A stretch of DNA of 64,000 nt from Mesorhizobium sp. (GCA_004020545.1 SAQE01000018.1:1-64000); one strand, 5' to 3'; shown: positions 18,401-27,445, counted from the stretch's first letter. Numbers and translations: made by a program. Notes: generated from the sequence alone by a model not told the origin.

Positions 18401-18934
18401 GCCGATCGCTTCCGTCGTCTCCTGCGCGTGACCTTCGGCGAAGAGAATTTCGCAGAGAACCTTGCCTTCATTGAGTCTGCGCTCGGCAAGGATATCCGCC
18501 GCTACTTTCTGCGCGACTTCTACGACGACCATGTACGCCGCTACAGGAAGCGACCGATCTACTGGATGTTCTCCAGTCCGAAGGGCAGCTTCAACGCTCT
18601 GATCTACATGCATCGCTACCGCCCGGGCACCGTTGGCGTTGTGCTGAACGGCTATTTGCGCGAATACCGAAGCAAGATTGCCGCTCACCGCGCTCAACTT
18701 GAAACGATCAGCATCAGCGCCGATGCCAGCCAGGCTGAGAAGACCAAGGCCATAAAGGAGATCGAGCGCCTCGGCACTGTGATCGAGGAACTGGACGCCT
18801 ACGAGCGCGACGTCCTCTACCCGCTGGCCACGCAGAGGATCGACATCGACCTCGATGACGGCGTGAAGGTGAACTACGCCAAGTTCGGCAACGCCTTGAA
18901 GCCGATCAAGGGCCTGGGCGACGCGGACGACTAA
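15410..18934 (+). CDS. pglX: BREX adenine-specific DNA methyltransferase PglX (BrxX)
   Basis: A 1174-aa class I methyltransferase. The SAM-binding motif is DPACGSGHML (D298) and the catalytic motif IV is NPPYAG (N472), the N6-adenine type. Large N-terminal helical and C-terminal target-recognition regions surround this core. In BREX it marks the host recognition motif on one strand and is also needed to exclude phage. The frame is intact. Part of the region at about 16,950-17,700 has slightly lower GC and different codon use from its flanks, where the target-recognition domain should lie; specificity domains are often exchanged, so a swapped recognition module is possible. Confidence 0.95.
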   Translation: MDATSLNKLDTPSLKKFAQAARRTLIRQVSAKLDQVLAESSAARREQPQAVKELEKEITNDGRDQVVERVAYTWFNRFSALRFMDANGYTRVRVVSPADGQTRPEILAEAAGGHIDEDVPDATRQKVSALLDGRSPSRDPQAESYRLLLVAACNGWHGVMPFLFEKIADYTELLMPDDLLSANSILAGMRGVMTEVACRDVEIIGWLYQFYISEKKDEVFAGLKKNKKITPENIPAATQLFTPHWIVRYLVENSLGRLWMLNRPNSRLRERMDYYIEPEQPEGDFLRIPSPEEIKVCDPACGSGHMLTYAFDLLYAIYEEEGYDTSEIPSLILTKNLYGIEIDERAGALAAFALMMKARGVQRRFLRRNVTPNICVLENISFHAGELAEYIVAVGHDLFTADLRETLGQFGEAKNFGSLIVPRLKDPAEVARLVTAKDLGSNLFLREVNDRVHAVLRMAKFLLPQYHVVVANPPYAGSKGLNARLAAWLTYHFPSASSDLMTAFMDRCRLLSVPMGNWGMINLPSWMFLGSYRKLRTKLLNSQTIVSLVHLGRGVFGADFGAVAFSVQNRQPTKEAKLTARRLFEKFSIVRTNEEIERLFRDPNFGNFKVKQDMLTRIPDEPIAYWLSENAIKTFSLGTPLASIAAPKQGIKTGDNERFLRFWHEVSTSKASLDEKAAQTAARSKKWFPCTKGGQFRRWYGNCDYLLNWKDDGEEIRNFKDEDGKLRSRPQNTQYFFVGGVTWSSLTIGSFSARLLPRHFAFESKGSASPSSDEVIAFKVLGFLNSAVVDKLISALSPTVDYSEGAIGRLPIIDAGEPSVRISKRLISLSRVDWDAYETSWQFTALPLVALEPRRKTLEATYNNLRTYWRGVTEEMQTLEEQNNRIFIDAYGLQDELTPDVPIEEITLICNPAYRYGGRKSEAELEDQLRADTMREFVSYAVGCMFGRYSLDEPGLILANQGEGFEDYIKRVPEPTFPPDQDNVIPILDGDWFADDIADRFRRLLRVTFGEENFAENLAFIESALGKDIRRYFLRDFYDDHVRRYRKRPIYWMFSSPKGSFNALIYMHRYRPGTVGVVLNGYLREYRSKIAAHRAQLETISISADASQAEKTKAIKEIERLGTVIEELDAYERDVLYPLATQRIDIDLDDGVKVNYAKFGNALKPIKGLGDADD

Positions 18935-18936
18935 TC

Positions 18937-21447
18937 ATGCAGGACCGCATCGCACTCGGGTTGACGAGCCAGTTCGAGGAAAAGGGGGACAGGATCGTCT
19001 TTTGGTACGATGCCGAGCAGAATTTCCGCGAGGCATTCGAAGCCGTCAACTTGCCCGATGTCGAGAAGGTCGAGATAGCCAACAATGAGTTCGGCCTCAA
19101 ACATCGTATCCTGCGGGAGCAACCGAACCAGAAGTTTCTGATTTACAAGCACGGTCCCGAGCCAGAGCCGTTAGAGAACTGGCTGCTCGACGTGCAACTC
19201 GCCTATGGCACATTCCGGACCGACCAGACCTCGATCTGGTTGAGCGAGTTGGGACTCGGCATCGCCTTCGCGGATGTGGTGAAGGAGCAGGAGGAGTTCT
19301 TCCTCGCGGTCAAGCGCGTTGAACAGCTCAAGCGGCTCATGAAGCCGGACGACACGAAAAGCGCGCTGCGGCTGAAGATGCTCGCGGTCTGCACCAATGC
19401 GGACCCCAACTTCGACGCCATCGTCGAGAACCTGCTCGAAGAACTCGCGACCGGGAAAGACGACAGGCTGCGCCTGATCTCCCGTTTCGGCCTTGCCGAT
19501 TTCCTCTGGGAGCAGATGGGCCGTCACTACGGCTACCGGGTGAAGGAGCCGGGCATCCAGGATTTCGCAATCGAGCTGTTCAAGTCCTGCTACGCCGCGG
19601 GTGTCGGGACGGAAGCGAGACTGTCCACGGAGGCCGTGGTTTTCTTCAGACGGTGGAAGAACAGCCGGAACGCCGCCGAATCCTTCGAGACCCTGTCCGA
19701 GGAGTATGCCGACGTCCTCGGGATCAGGTCCGACCTGGAGAAGCGCGATTTCCGCACGCTGCTCGAGCTCGACTATTTCCGGGAGATCGACCGGGAGATG
19801 ATCCGCAACCTGGTTGACGAGCTGAGCGGTCAGACAATCGCCTACGCAGATGTGATCGGATGGATCCGCCAACGACGGCAGAGCCACTGGTACGGCGAGT
19901 TCAAGACCCTCTACCAGGCACTCGGCTATGCCGCCGAATTCCTGCAGGCCATGGCGCAGGCCGATCTCGGCATGGACTCCCTTGCCTGCGGAATTCGCCG
20001 CTACGCTCAGAGCTGGTTCCGTATCGACCAGCTCTATCGGCAGTTCGTCGTGAACATGCAGCAGTCGGCGCAGCCTTCCCTGCTCGGCGGGCTGACGGAG
20101 AAGATCGAGAATCTCTACGTCAATAATTATCTCCTGAAGCTCAACGATTCCTGGCAAACCTATGTCGACCGGGCCAAACGCTGGGAGGCACCGCCCTATC
20201 CCCGCCAGCGGGAATTCTATGCCACTCAGGTTTCGCCCTTCCGGCGCAAGGACCTGAAGCTCTGCGTCATCATCTCCGACGCGATGCGATACGAGATCGG
20301 CGAAGAACTCCTCGGCCGCATCCGCAGTCTCGATCGCTACGATGCCGAGCTCGCGCCGGCGCTGTCATCACTGCCCAGCTATACGCAGCTCGGCATGGCC
20401 TCGCTCCTGCCCAACGATGATATTCGGATCGCCGATAACGACACCGGCGTCGTGCTGGTCGACGGCCTGAGTTCCCAAGGACTCGCAAACAGGCAGAAGA
20501 TCCTGGGAGCGAGCGGCCGGACCGGGGACCGTGCGCATGCCATGAAGTCGGAAGAATTCATGGACATGAAGAGCGACGAGGCGCGCGCCCTGCTGCGGGA
20601 GAACGATGTCGTCTACGTCTATCACAACCGCATCGATGCCATGGGCGACAAGACTGTCTCCGAGGAACGGGTGTTCGAGGCGGTCGAGGACACGCTCGAC
20701 GAGCTGGTCAAGCTGATCAAGAAGCTGACTGCGGCCAATGCGAGCAATCTGCTCCTGACCGCCGATCACGGTTTCATCTACCAGCATCGCCCAATCGAAG
20801 AGAGCGACTTCTCGGGCGCTGAAGTTGGCGGCGAGACCGTGCTCTTTCGGGATCGCCGTTTTGTCCTCGGCAAAGGACTCCAGCCCCACCCCGGGCTGCG
20901 GAAATTCGATGCTGCCGCGCTCGGGCTTGAGGGGGACGTTGAGGTGGCCATTCCGAAATCCATCAACCGTCTCCGGCTGAAGGGCTCAGGCAGCCGATAC
21001 GTTCATGGCGGCGCCTCGCTCCAGGAAGTCGTCATCCCGATCCTGACCATCAACAAGAAGCGACAGAGCGATCTCTCCGCCGTCGAGGTCGAGATCGTTG
21101 GCAGCTCGAATAAGACAATCACGTCGAGCCAGACGTCTGTGTTGTTCTACCAGTCCTCGCCCGTCACTGAAAAGACGCAGCCCCGGCGCTTTCGCGCCGG
21201 GATCTTCTCGTCAAGCGGCGAGCTGATCTCCGACAGTCACGACCTGCTGTTCGACTTCCGTTCGGACAATCCCCGCGAACGGGAGATGCCGGTTCGGTTC
21301 CTGCTGTCGAAGAAGGCGGACGATTTCAACGGCCAGGAAGTGACACTGCGGCTCGAGGAGCAGCACGCCGGAACATCCCACTACAAGGATTACCGCAGCA
21401 TGCGGTATGTCTTACGCAGAAGCTTCACGAACGATTTCGATTTCTGA
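18937..21447 (+). CDS. pglZ: BREX alkaline-phosphatase-like protein PglZ (BrxZ)
   Basis: An 836-aa protein. The metal-binding phosphatase-superfamily core has VIISDAMRYEIGEELL (D448) and, about 160 residues later, TADHGFIYQHRP (D610, H611), both diagnostic for the PglZ domain. The N-terminal half is helical. PglZ is a central BREX partner of PglX; members tested in other systems show metal-dependent phosphodiesterase or nuclease activity. The start follows the pglX stop by two bases. The C-terminal part (after about residue 700) is beta-rich and may mediate complex contacts. Confidence 0.94.
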   Translation: MQDRIALGLTSQFEEKGDRIVFWYDAEQNFREAFEAVNLPDVEKVEIANNEFGLKHRILREQPNQKFLIYKHGPEPEPLENWLLDVQLAYGTFRTDQTSIWLSELGLGIAFADVVKEQEEFFLAVKRVEQLKRLMKPDDTKSALRLKMLAVCTNADPNFDAIVENLLEELATGKDDRLRLISRFGLADFLWEQMGRHYGYRVKEPGIQDFAIELFKSCYAAGVGTEARLSTEAVVFFRRWKNSRNAAESFETLSEEYADVLGIRSDLEKRDFRTLLELDYFREIDREMIRNLVDELSGQTIAYADVIGWIRQRRQSHWYGEFKTLYQALGYAAEFLQAMAQADLGMDSLACGIRRYAQSWFRIDQLYRQFVVNMQQSAQPSLLGGLTEKIENLYVNNYLLKLNDSWQTYVDRAKRWEAPPYPRQREFYATQVSPFRRKDLKLCVIISDAMRYEIGEELLGRIRSLDRYDAELAPALSSLPSYTQLGMASLLPNDDIRIADNDTGVVLVDGLSSQGLANRQKILGASGRTGDRAHAMKSEEFMDMKSDEARALLRENDVVYVYHNRIDAMGDKTVSEERVFEAVEDTLDELVKLIKKLTAANASNLLLTADHGFIYQHRPIEESDFSGAEVGGETVLFRDRRFVLGKGLQPHPGLRKFDAAALGLEGDVEVAIPKSINRLRLKGSGSRYVHGGASLQEVVIPILTINKKRQSDLSAVEVEIVGSSNKTITSSQTSVLFYQSSPVTEKTQPRRFRAGIFSSSGELISDSHDLLFDFRSDNPREREMPVRFLLSKKADDFNGQEVTLRLEEQHAGTSHYKDYRSMRYVLRRSFTNDFDF

Positions 21448-21457
21448 GGAGGGCCCG

Positions 21458-23521
21458 GTGAACGCACTGGACCAGAAGATCAATGAGCGTTTCCCCGGGC
21501 TAGTCGTCCGCAAGGACCTCGTGAAGACCGTCAAAGGGAACGCTATCGTTCCCACCTACGTCCTCGAATACCTGCTTGGCCAGTATTGCGCGACCAGCGA
21601 CGAGGCCTCGATCCAGTCCGGCATCGAAACCGTCAAGGAAATCCTGCGCAAACACTACGTTCACAGGAACGAGGCCGGCCTCGTCCGCTCGAACATCCGG
21701 GAGAAGGGACGCTACAAGGTCATCGACAAGATCAGCGTCGCGCTGAACGACAAGAACGACGCCTACGAGGCCGATTTCGCCAATCTCGGCATCAAGAAGG
21801 TCATCGTTGACTCCGGCACCGTGAAGGCCCACCCGAAACTGCTAGTGAGCGGCGTCTGGTGTATTAGCGACATCGAATACGAGCACACAGAGGACAAGAA
21901 CATCTCTCCCTGGATCCTTGGCAGCCTGAAGCCTATCCAGCTCTCCCACTTCGACTACGAAGCCTATCTTGCTGCACGACGGGGGTTCACGACCGGCGAA
22001 TGGATCGACCTGCTGGTTCAAAGCATAGGATTCGATCCGGAGCTGTTCGGCCGCCGGAGCAAGCTAATCCAGCTGATGCGGCTCATCCCCTTCGTCGAGC
22101 GGAATTACAATCTGATCGAACTCGGCCCCAAGGGCACGGGCAAATCGCACATCTATTCGGAGTTCTCCCCGCATGGAATCCTGATCTCGGGTGGCGAGGT
22201 CACCGTCCCGAAACTGTTCGTGAATAACAGCACGGGCAGGATCGGGTTGGTCGGCTACTGGGATGTCGTGGCTTTTGACGAGTTCGCCGGCCGCCAGAAG
22301 CGGGTCGACAAGGCGCTTGTCGACATCATGAAGAACTACATGGCGAATAAGACGTTCTCCCGCGGCGTGGAGACGTTGGGCGCTGAGGCGTCGATGGTGT
22401 TCGTGGGGAATACGAAACATAACGTCCCGTACATGCTGAAGCACACCGACCTCTTCGAGGAACTTCCCGAGAAATACTACGACTCCGCCTTCATCGATCG
22501 CCTCCACGCCTATATCCCGGGTTGGGAGGTGGACGTGATCCGCGGCGAGATGTTCTCGAGCGGTTACGGCTTCGTCGTCGACTATTTGGCCGAGATCCTG
22601 CGCCACCTACGCAGCGACGACCATTCCGACCGCTACAAGGATTCGTTCCAGCTCTCGTCGGACATATCGACCCGCGACCGTGACGGGATCAACAAGACCT
22701 TTTCCGGCTTGATGAAGATCCTATTCCCAGGCGGCGGGGCTTCCAGGGAAGAGGTCGAGGAGCTGCTCCGGCTGGCCATCGAAGGGCGGAAGCGCGTCAA
22801 GGACCAGCTGATGCGCATCGACACCACCTATCCCGACATCGATTTCTCATACACCGCGCCTGGCGGGACAAAGGTCTCGGTCACCACGCTCGAGGAGGAC
22901 GAGTATCCGACCTACTATCACCGCCGGGCAGTGGGCAGTTCTGGCGGAGGGCAGGAATCGGAGAGCAGCGGAATGGAAGCGCCTCAGGATTCACCCGGCT
23001 CCGGGAATGGCGTCGCGCCGCAACCGGCAGGGCCACGGGACGGGCACAGGGTTTTCAGCGAGAACCAGAAGGGTGTTTCCTTCGACCTCCTGTTTGGACC
23101 CTACGTCCGAGGCGCCAAGCAGATCACCCTGACTGACCCCTACCTTCGCCTATTCTACCAAGTCCGGAACCTGATGGAGTTCGTCGAAACCGTGATGAGA
23201 CACAAGGCTCCAGAGGACGAGGTGGGCATCCACGTGGTGACCGCCAAGGACGAGTTGAAGGGCGACCAGCAGCAGGCAAACCTGATTGCGATCGAGGAAG
23301 CGTGCGTGGGGTCAGGCATCAACTTTACTTGGGAGTTCGATCCGACCGGCACTATCCATGCACGTCATATCGTCACCGACACGGGATGGAAGATTTCGTT
23401 GGACCGGGGCCTGGACGTTTTCCAACCCTACGAGATGAACAATGCCTTCAATTTCGCCAACCGACTTCAGGAATTTCGCTCCGCAAAGGCATTTGAAATA
23501 ACATATATGCGGCTTGCTTGA
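21458..23521 (+). CDS. brxL: BREX Lon-like AAA+ protein BrxL
   Basis: A protein of 687 aa from GTG 21458, favoured by GAGGAGGG four bases upstream; the frame is also open back to 21407 inside pglZ. Walker A is LGPKGTGKSHIYS (K229) and DVVAFDEFAG is Walker B-like. The C-terminal part, after an acidic/Pro linker (about residues 505-535), is the Lon-protease-like domain. BrxL forms DNA-binding hexameric rings and is specific to type 1 BREX, so its presence together with BrxA and BrxB types this locus. It ends the canonical operon. Confidence 0.93.
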   Translation: MNALDQKINERFPGLVVRKDLVKTVKGNAIVPTYVLEYLLGQYCATSDEASIQSGIETVKEILRKHYVHRNEAGLVRSNIREKGRYKVIDKISVALNDKNDAYEADFANLGIKKVIVDSGTVKAHPKLLVSGVWCISDIEYEHTEDKNISPWILGSLKPIQLSHFDYEAYLAARRGFTTGEWIDLLVQSIGFDPELFGRRSKLIQLMRLIPFVERNYNLIELGPKGTGKSHIYSEFSPHGILISGGEVTVPKLFVNNSTGRIGLVGYWDVVAFDEFAGRQKRVDKALVDIMKNYMANKTFSRGVETLGAEASMVFVGNTKHNVPYMLKHTDLFEELPEKYYDSAFIDRLHAYIPGWEVDVIRGEMFSSGYGFVVDYLAEILRHLRSDDHSDRYKDSFQLSSDISTRDRDGINKTFSGLMKILFPGGGASREEVEELLRLAIEGRKRVKDQLMRIDTTYPDIDFSYTAPGGTKVSVTTLEEDEYPTYYHRRAVGSSGGGQESESSGMEAPQDSPGSGNGVAPQPAGPRDGHRVFSENQKGVSFDLLFGPYVRGAKQITLTDPYLRLFYQVRNLMEFVETVMRHKAPEDEVGIHVVTAKDELKGDQQQANLIAIEEACVGSGINFTWEFDPTGTIHARHIVTDTGWKISLDRGLDVFQPYEMNNAFNFANRLQEFRSAKAFEITYMRLA

Positions 23522-23541
23522 CCGCGGACGCGTCGAGATGA

Positions 23542-23712
23542 CAAATAATCGTCGACATCGTCGCCCTGGCCAAAGTCAACTTCGCCGCCGGCATTTTCGG
23601 CGACGGCATTCCCGTGACCATCCGGTTCGCTGACGACGTGGGCGAGAGATTGACCGCCGTTCCCGACGATGATGTCGGAACAAGGCGACTTTCATTCAGA
23701 CTTTACATCTAG
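23542..23712 (+). pseudogene. Broken 3' end of a prokaryotic Argonaute (PIWI) gene
   Basis: The frame is open from the stop at 23539 to a TAG at 23710 but has no start codon and only about 56 residues. Its sequence matches the last residues of the short Argonaute at 55064-56620: GIPVTIRFADDVG here against [13 protein letters not shown] there, KVNFAAGIFGDG against [12 protein letters not shown], and ending FRLYI against FKFYV. This is the conserved C-terminal strand-turn-strand of PIWI domains. The rest of the gene is gone, replaced by brxL only 20 bp upstream, so the fragment marks a recombination junction. It is not a copy of the intact gene, since identity is only moderate. Confidence 0.75.
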
Positions 23713-23724
23713 GCAGGGGCGCTG

Positions 23725-26406
23725 ATGGGAACCGAACGGGACAACAAGATCAAAGTCATTGCGGAGGAGGCCCTCGGTTGCATTGAGCAGGTCGCGGGCG
23801 GCGCCGAGGAGGCACTCCGCAACTACACGGACTCCGATGTCGCAGTGCTCGCGACCCTCAATACGTGGACGGACACCAAGGAAATCGGAGGCTTCAGGAA
23901 AATCGGTGAAACGGCAAGGGCTGCGCTCAGAGAACTCGCCCGCGAGCCGGTCATCGCCCGGGTCACGCTAGAAAGGGAAGACGGCCGCAACGAGACGATC
24001 TACATCACGCGCGGTTCTCCCCCGGCACTTGGGGGCTTCAAGATTGCCAGCTACCGCTCGCCCCTGGGCCGCATAGCGGCGCTGCCTGCAGGCGACGAGA
24101 CTCCGATACGGATCGGCGGCCGGGAACAGGAAGCTCTCGTCCTGGACACGGCCAAGCTCCATCCCAGCCGGCGCGACGGCCTATGGGATTCACACAACAA
24201 TCAGATCGACTCGCTTCGCTTTGGCAAAGTCACTGTCACTTCGCTAAGGGCGCTTGGCCGACCGGCGGAAGTCCTAGCCGAAGAAGACATCCTGGCTGCG
24301 CTGCTGAAAGAAGATGCGCTTCCGGCGATCGTCGAAGGCATCCGGCGCGATGTTCTGCTGCGCATGAGCCTGCGCGATCAGCCGGTGCTCGACAAGTTTC
24401 AGGACGAAATCTTCCGTCTGCCGCTGCAAAGCCGCTGCTTTCTCTCGGGCCCCCCGGGAACCGGAAAAACCACGACGCTGATCCGGCGCCTTGGTCAGAA
24501 ACTTGACCGGACGGCGCTCGAACCCGCCGAGCTGACACTCGCCCAGCGCGCAGAGCGCGAAGACACGACGCATGAAAGCAGCTGGATCATGTTCTCGCCG
24601 ACGGAGCTGCTGCGTCAGTACGTCAAGGAGGCATTCGCGCTCGAAGGCGTGCCGGCGTCCAACGAACACATCAGGACCTGGGACGAGTACCGCAACGAGA
24701 TTGCCCGCGACCATCTTGGCATACTTCGCACCGGAACCGGCGGCGGGCATTTCATCGAGCGCGAGAACGACTCCTATCTATCCGCCGCCTGTCACGGCTC
24801 AAACGCCGCTCGCTGGTACGAGGCGTTCGAAGTCTATGCTCACGGGGAGCTCCATGCCGAGCTGATCTCCGACCGGGAGTGGCTTGAGGCCTCGGACAAC
24901 GCGGAGTTGGTACAGTTCGCTCGGCGCCTTGGCGGCCTGCTCTCCCGCTTTGAGGGCAGCCTTGACGCCGACGCCGTTCCGGCTCTCGCTGCGCTCGGGC
25001 CTCAAGTTGGCGAGCTCCTCAATCAGCGCAAGCAACAGGTGGAAAAAATCGTCAACCTGACGGTCAATCGGCTCCTGCGCGATAACCGGCAGTTCCTTGA
25101 CTTGTTTGCGCAGGAAGTCGCGCGGCATTCGCAAGGCGAGGACGACGAAGAAGACGGTGGAGACGAAGGGGAAGAAGAGACGCTCGCCTGGGCGCGCAGC
25201 ATCAGCCGGGAACAGGCGCTCGCCATTTTTAGGCGCACAGCCCTAGCGGCAGCGCGGGCCAAGGCCGACCGCCGAAGACTCTCGGCCGCGAGCAGGACAG
25301 GCCGCCTCGCCGTATGGCTGACTCCTGAGCGCCTTCCGGCCGCCGAGGATCTCGACAAGCTTGCCGCGATCTCCGCCGAACAGACCCGGCTCCGCCGCAT
25401 CAATTCCGTCGAGACGCTTCTGCCGCGGTCAATCCCTCGCCTCTACAAGAAATTCCGCCGCGACAAAGAGAGCGCCGCCGCTTGGTACAAGGAAGAGCCC
25501 GCGCGGCCCGATGATATTTGCTGGCAGGAAATCGATCTGCTTGTCCTGCTGCTGCTCCGCTCCTGTTCGGCGATCCTTGCCGCGTACGGTGACGGCGCTG
25601 GATCGCCGACGGGCGCGGTCTTTAACCGGGTGCGCGGTCTCTATAGGATCCAGGTGCTGGCCGATGAAGCCACCGATTTTTCAATCCTTCAGCTTGCCAT
25701 CATGCGCGAACTCGCCCATCCCGCGATCCGCTCGTTCTTTATGTGCGGTGATTTCAACCAGCGGCTTACTGCCTGGGGTATCACCGGCAAGGAGGATCTT
25801 GACTGGATCGATCCGAGAATCGATTTCCGGGAGATCACGACCGCCTACCGGCAAAGCGGCAGGCTCGTGGCGCTCGCGAAGGACGTAGCCTCGATCGGCG
25901 GCTCGCCCGAACAGGACATCATCCTCCCCGACCGCGTCGACACTGACGGCGTCGCCCCGGTATGGGCGCCACGTCTCGGTACAGTGGAACAGACCGCGGC
26001 GTGGCTGGCGGACCGCATCCTCGAAGTCGAAGCGATCGTCACGGCGGTTCCCTCGATCGCGGTGCTGGTCAACGAGGAAAGCGAGGTGGAACCGCTTGCG
26101 GCGGCGCTCGGCGCGAAACTTCAGGACCGCAACATCAAGGCCGCGCCGTGCAAGGACGGCAAGGTCGTCGGCAACGACAGGGATGTCCGGGTTTTTAACA
26201 TCAAGCATATTAAGGGAATGGAGTTCGAGGCGGTGTTCTTCGTGAATCTGGATAAGACGATCCGCTCGCAGCCCGAACTTTTCACGAAGTATCTCTATGT
26301 TGGGGCGACCCGCGCCGCGACCTACCTCGGCATCACTTTCTCCGGCGATATCCCCGGGGAGGTTTCCGGTATCGCCCATCATTTTCAGGATCGATGGCCG
26401 GCCTGA
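23725..26406 (+). CDS. UvrD/Rep-like superfamily 1 helicase
   Basis: An 893-aa protein with AGGGG shortly before the ATG. SF1 motifs appear in order: motif I GPPGTGKTTTLIRR (K248), motif II VLADEATDFS (D647, E648), motif III CGDFNQRLTAWG, motif IV TTAYRQSGRL, motif V IKHIKGMEFEAVFFVN and motif VI YVGATRAATYLGI. The 400 residues between motifs I and II hold an unusual acidic stretch (GEDDEEDGGDEGEEE). About 230 residues precede motif I and are unassigned. It follows the PIWI relic by 12 bp and lies behind brxL. It could be a BREX accessory helicase or the surviving partner of the lost Argonaute; neither is proven. Confidence 0.88.
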   Translation: MGTERDNKIKVIAEEALGCIEQVAGGAEEALRNYTDSDVAVLATLNTWTDTKEIGGFRKIGETARAALRELAREPVIARVTLEREDGRNETIYITRGSPPALGGFKIASYRSPLGRIAALPAGDETPIRIGGREQEALVLDTAKLHPSRRDGLWDSHNNQIDSLRFGKVTVTSLRALGRPAEVLAEEDILAALLKEDALPAIVEGIRRDVLLRMSLRDQPVLDKFQDEIFRLPLQSRCFLSGPPGTGKTTTLIRRLGQKLDRTALEPAELTLAQRAEREDTTHESSWIMFSPTELLRQYVKEAFALEGVPASNEHIRTWDEYRNEIARDHLGILRTGTGGGHFIERENDSYLSAACHGSNAARWYEAFEVYAHGELHAELISDREWLEASDNAELVQFARRLGGLLSRFEGSLDADAVPALAALGPQVGELLNQRKQQVEKIVNLTVNRLLRDNRQFLDLFAQEVARHSQGEDDEEDGGDEGEEETLAWARSISREQALAIFRRTALAAARAKADRRRLSAASRTGRLAVWLTPERLPAAEDLDKLAAISAEQTRLRRINSVETLLPRSIPRLYKKFRRDKESAAAWYKEEPARPDDICWQEIDLLVLLLLRSCSAILAAYGDGAGSPTGAVFNRVRGLYRIQVLADEATDFSILQLAIMRELAHPAIRSFFMCGDFNQRLTAWGITGKEDLDWIDPRIDFREITTAYRQSGRLVALAKDVASIGGSPEQDIILPDRVDTDGVAPVWAPRLGTVEQTAAWLADRILEVEAIVTAVPSIAVLVNEESEVEPLAAALGAKLQDRNIKAAPCKDGKVVGNDRDVRVFNIKHIKGMEFEAVFFVNLDKTIRSQPELFTKYLYVGATRAATYLGITFSGDIPGEVSGIAHHFQDRWPA

Positions 26407-26474
26407 CGCAACTAATTGGAGGGGCCTATGGAAAGCCCAGGACCTTGACCCGGCCCAACCAGGCGCGCTCGGAA

Positions 26475-27374
26475 CTATCCGGATGCGTCGGCATCGGCGA
26501 AATCCGCGCGTTTCAGGGCTGCCATGACCTCCTCTTTGTTGAGGAGAACGATGTGCTGCGCACGCGGGGGCTCCTTCTCGGCGTCGCGCAGCAGGCCCAG
26601 TCTCTTCAGCACATAAAAGAGCATGGCGCAGCGCACTGAGAGCACCGCCCTGTTACCGGTCATGCCATAGTCCTTGGCCACGACCTTCTTTTGGTTTGCG
26701 GTGAGCGCCGGGTGCGGCGTGATCTCGACCTTGACGCGCTCCTGCCACGCCACGTCGTCCTGCCCCGTCGATCCGCCCGGACCGAGGTCGCGCGCTTCAA
26801 GAATGCGCGGCAGGATAAAGTCCTTGAACTTCGCGTCGATATGGCAGTAGGCGCGGGCGTGCCAACGGAACCCGTCATAGCCGAAGGCGTGCGGCGACAT
26901 GCGCCGCCACATGGGGTCCGGCCGCGCCTTGTTCATCGACTGGTACAGGACCTCCACTGATTTCTGATCGCGCATCGCATCCAGCACGCCGCGCAAAACG
27001 CCGCTCTCGATCTCGCGATGCGGGGTCAGCGCGATATCGGAGTCGGGATGGTATCCCAGCCAGGATTCGGCCGGCTTTGACAGGCCTTCGGAAAGCGAGC
27101 GGAGACGCGAAAGGTAGGCATCTGGATCGGGCGTCAGGAACTTCGGCGCGAAGCTCTTGGACGCGACGTAGCGCTTGGCGCTCTTATCGTAGTCGACATT
27201 TCCGGGCGCGCGTTCCTGATAGAGCGTCAGGTCCTTGGACGCCTGCGGGACCGACACGCCGAACATATCGATGATGTCCTTCCGGCGTACGCCGCCCTCC
27301 CAGAATAGCCGGAATTCTATGAACTCGAGCCTTTGCTCGACCCCCCACCGTACGCCGGGTACCGCGTCATTCAT
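26475..27374 (-). CDS. CapW/BrxR-type WYL-domain transcriptional repressor
   Basis: A 299-aa protein. The N-terminal winged helix (RLEFIEFRLFWEGGVRRKDI, then FGVSVPQASKDLTLYQE) and the following YDKSAKRYVAS linker are very typical of CapW/BrxR repressors of CBASS and BREX loci. A WYL domain follows (about residues 125-195, with FRWHARAYCHIDAKFKDFIL) and then a C-terminal WCX-like domain. Members repress the defence operon and release it on infection, probably by sensing a ligand in the WYL domain. It is divergent from the E2/E1/JAB operon, and an inverted repeat brackets the promoter between them, so that operon rather than BREX is the likely target. Confidence 0.88.
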   Translation of the reverse strand: MNDAVPGVRWGVEQRLEFIEFRLFWEGGVRRKDIIDMFGVSVPQASKDLTLYQERAPGNVDYDKSAKRYVASKSFAPKFLTPDPDAYLSRLRSLSEGLSKPAESWLGYHPDSDIALTPHREIESGVLRGVLDAMRDQKSVEVLYQSMNKARPDPMWRRMSPHAFGYDGFRWHARAYCHIDAKFKDFILPRILEARDLGPGGSTGQDDVAWQERVKVEITPHPALTANQKKVVAKDYGMTGNRAVLSVRCAMLFYVLKRLGLLRDAEKEPPRAQHIVLLNKEEVMAALKRADFADADASG

Positions 27375-27388
27375 TGTCGCTCTCGCAA

Positions 27389-27445
27389 ATGGGTATAGAA
27401 ACTATATTGACATCAAAAGACGATGCGTATAATTTATATACCCAT
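27389..27445 (+). promoter_or_regulatory. Promoter of the E2/E1/JAB operon bracketed by an inverted-repeat operator
   Basis: TTGACA (27407-27412) and TATAAT (27428-27433) form a near-consensus sigma70 promoter with a 15-bp spacer, pointing to the operon at 27545. Its flanks are the arms of a perfect 9-bp inverted repeat, ATGGGTATA (27389-27397) and TATACCCAT (27437-27445). That is the arrangement expected for a dimeric CapW/BrxR repressor blocking RNA polymerase and regulating its own gene on the other side. Confidence 0.75.

Noticed and set aside
19171-20157. Long minus-strand frames inside pglZ, and similarly inside pglX and brxC
   Set aside because: GC-driven mirror frames of well-supported BREX genes.
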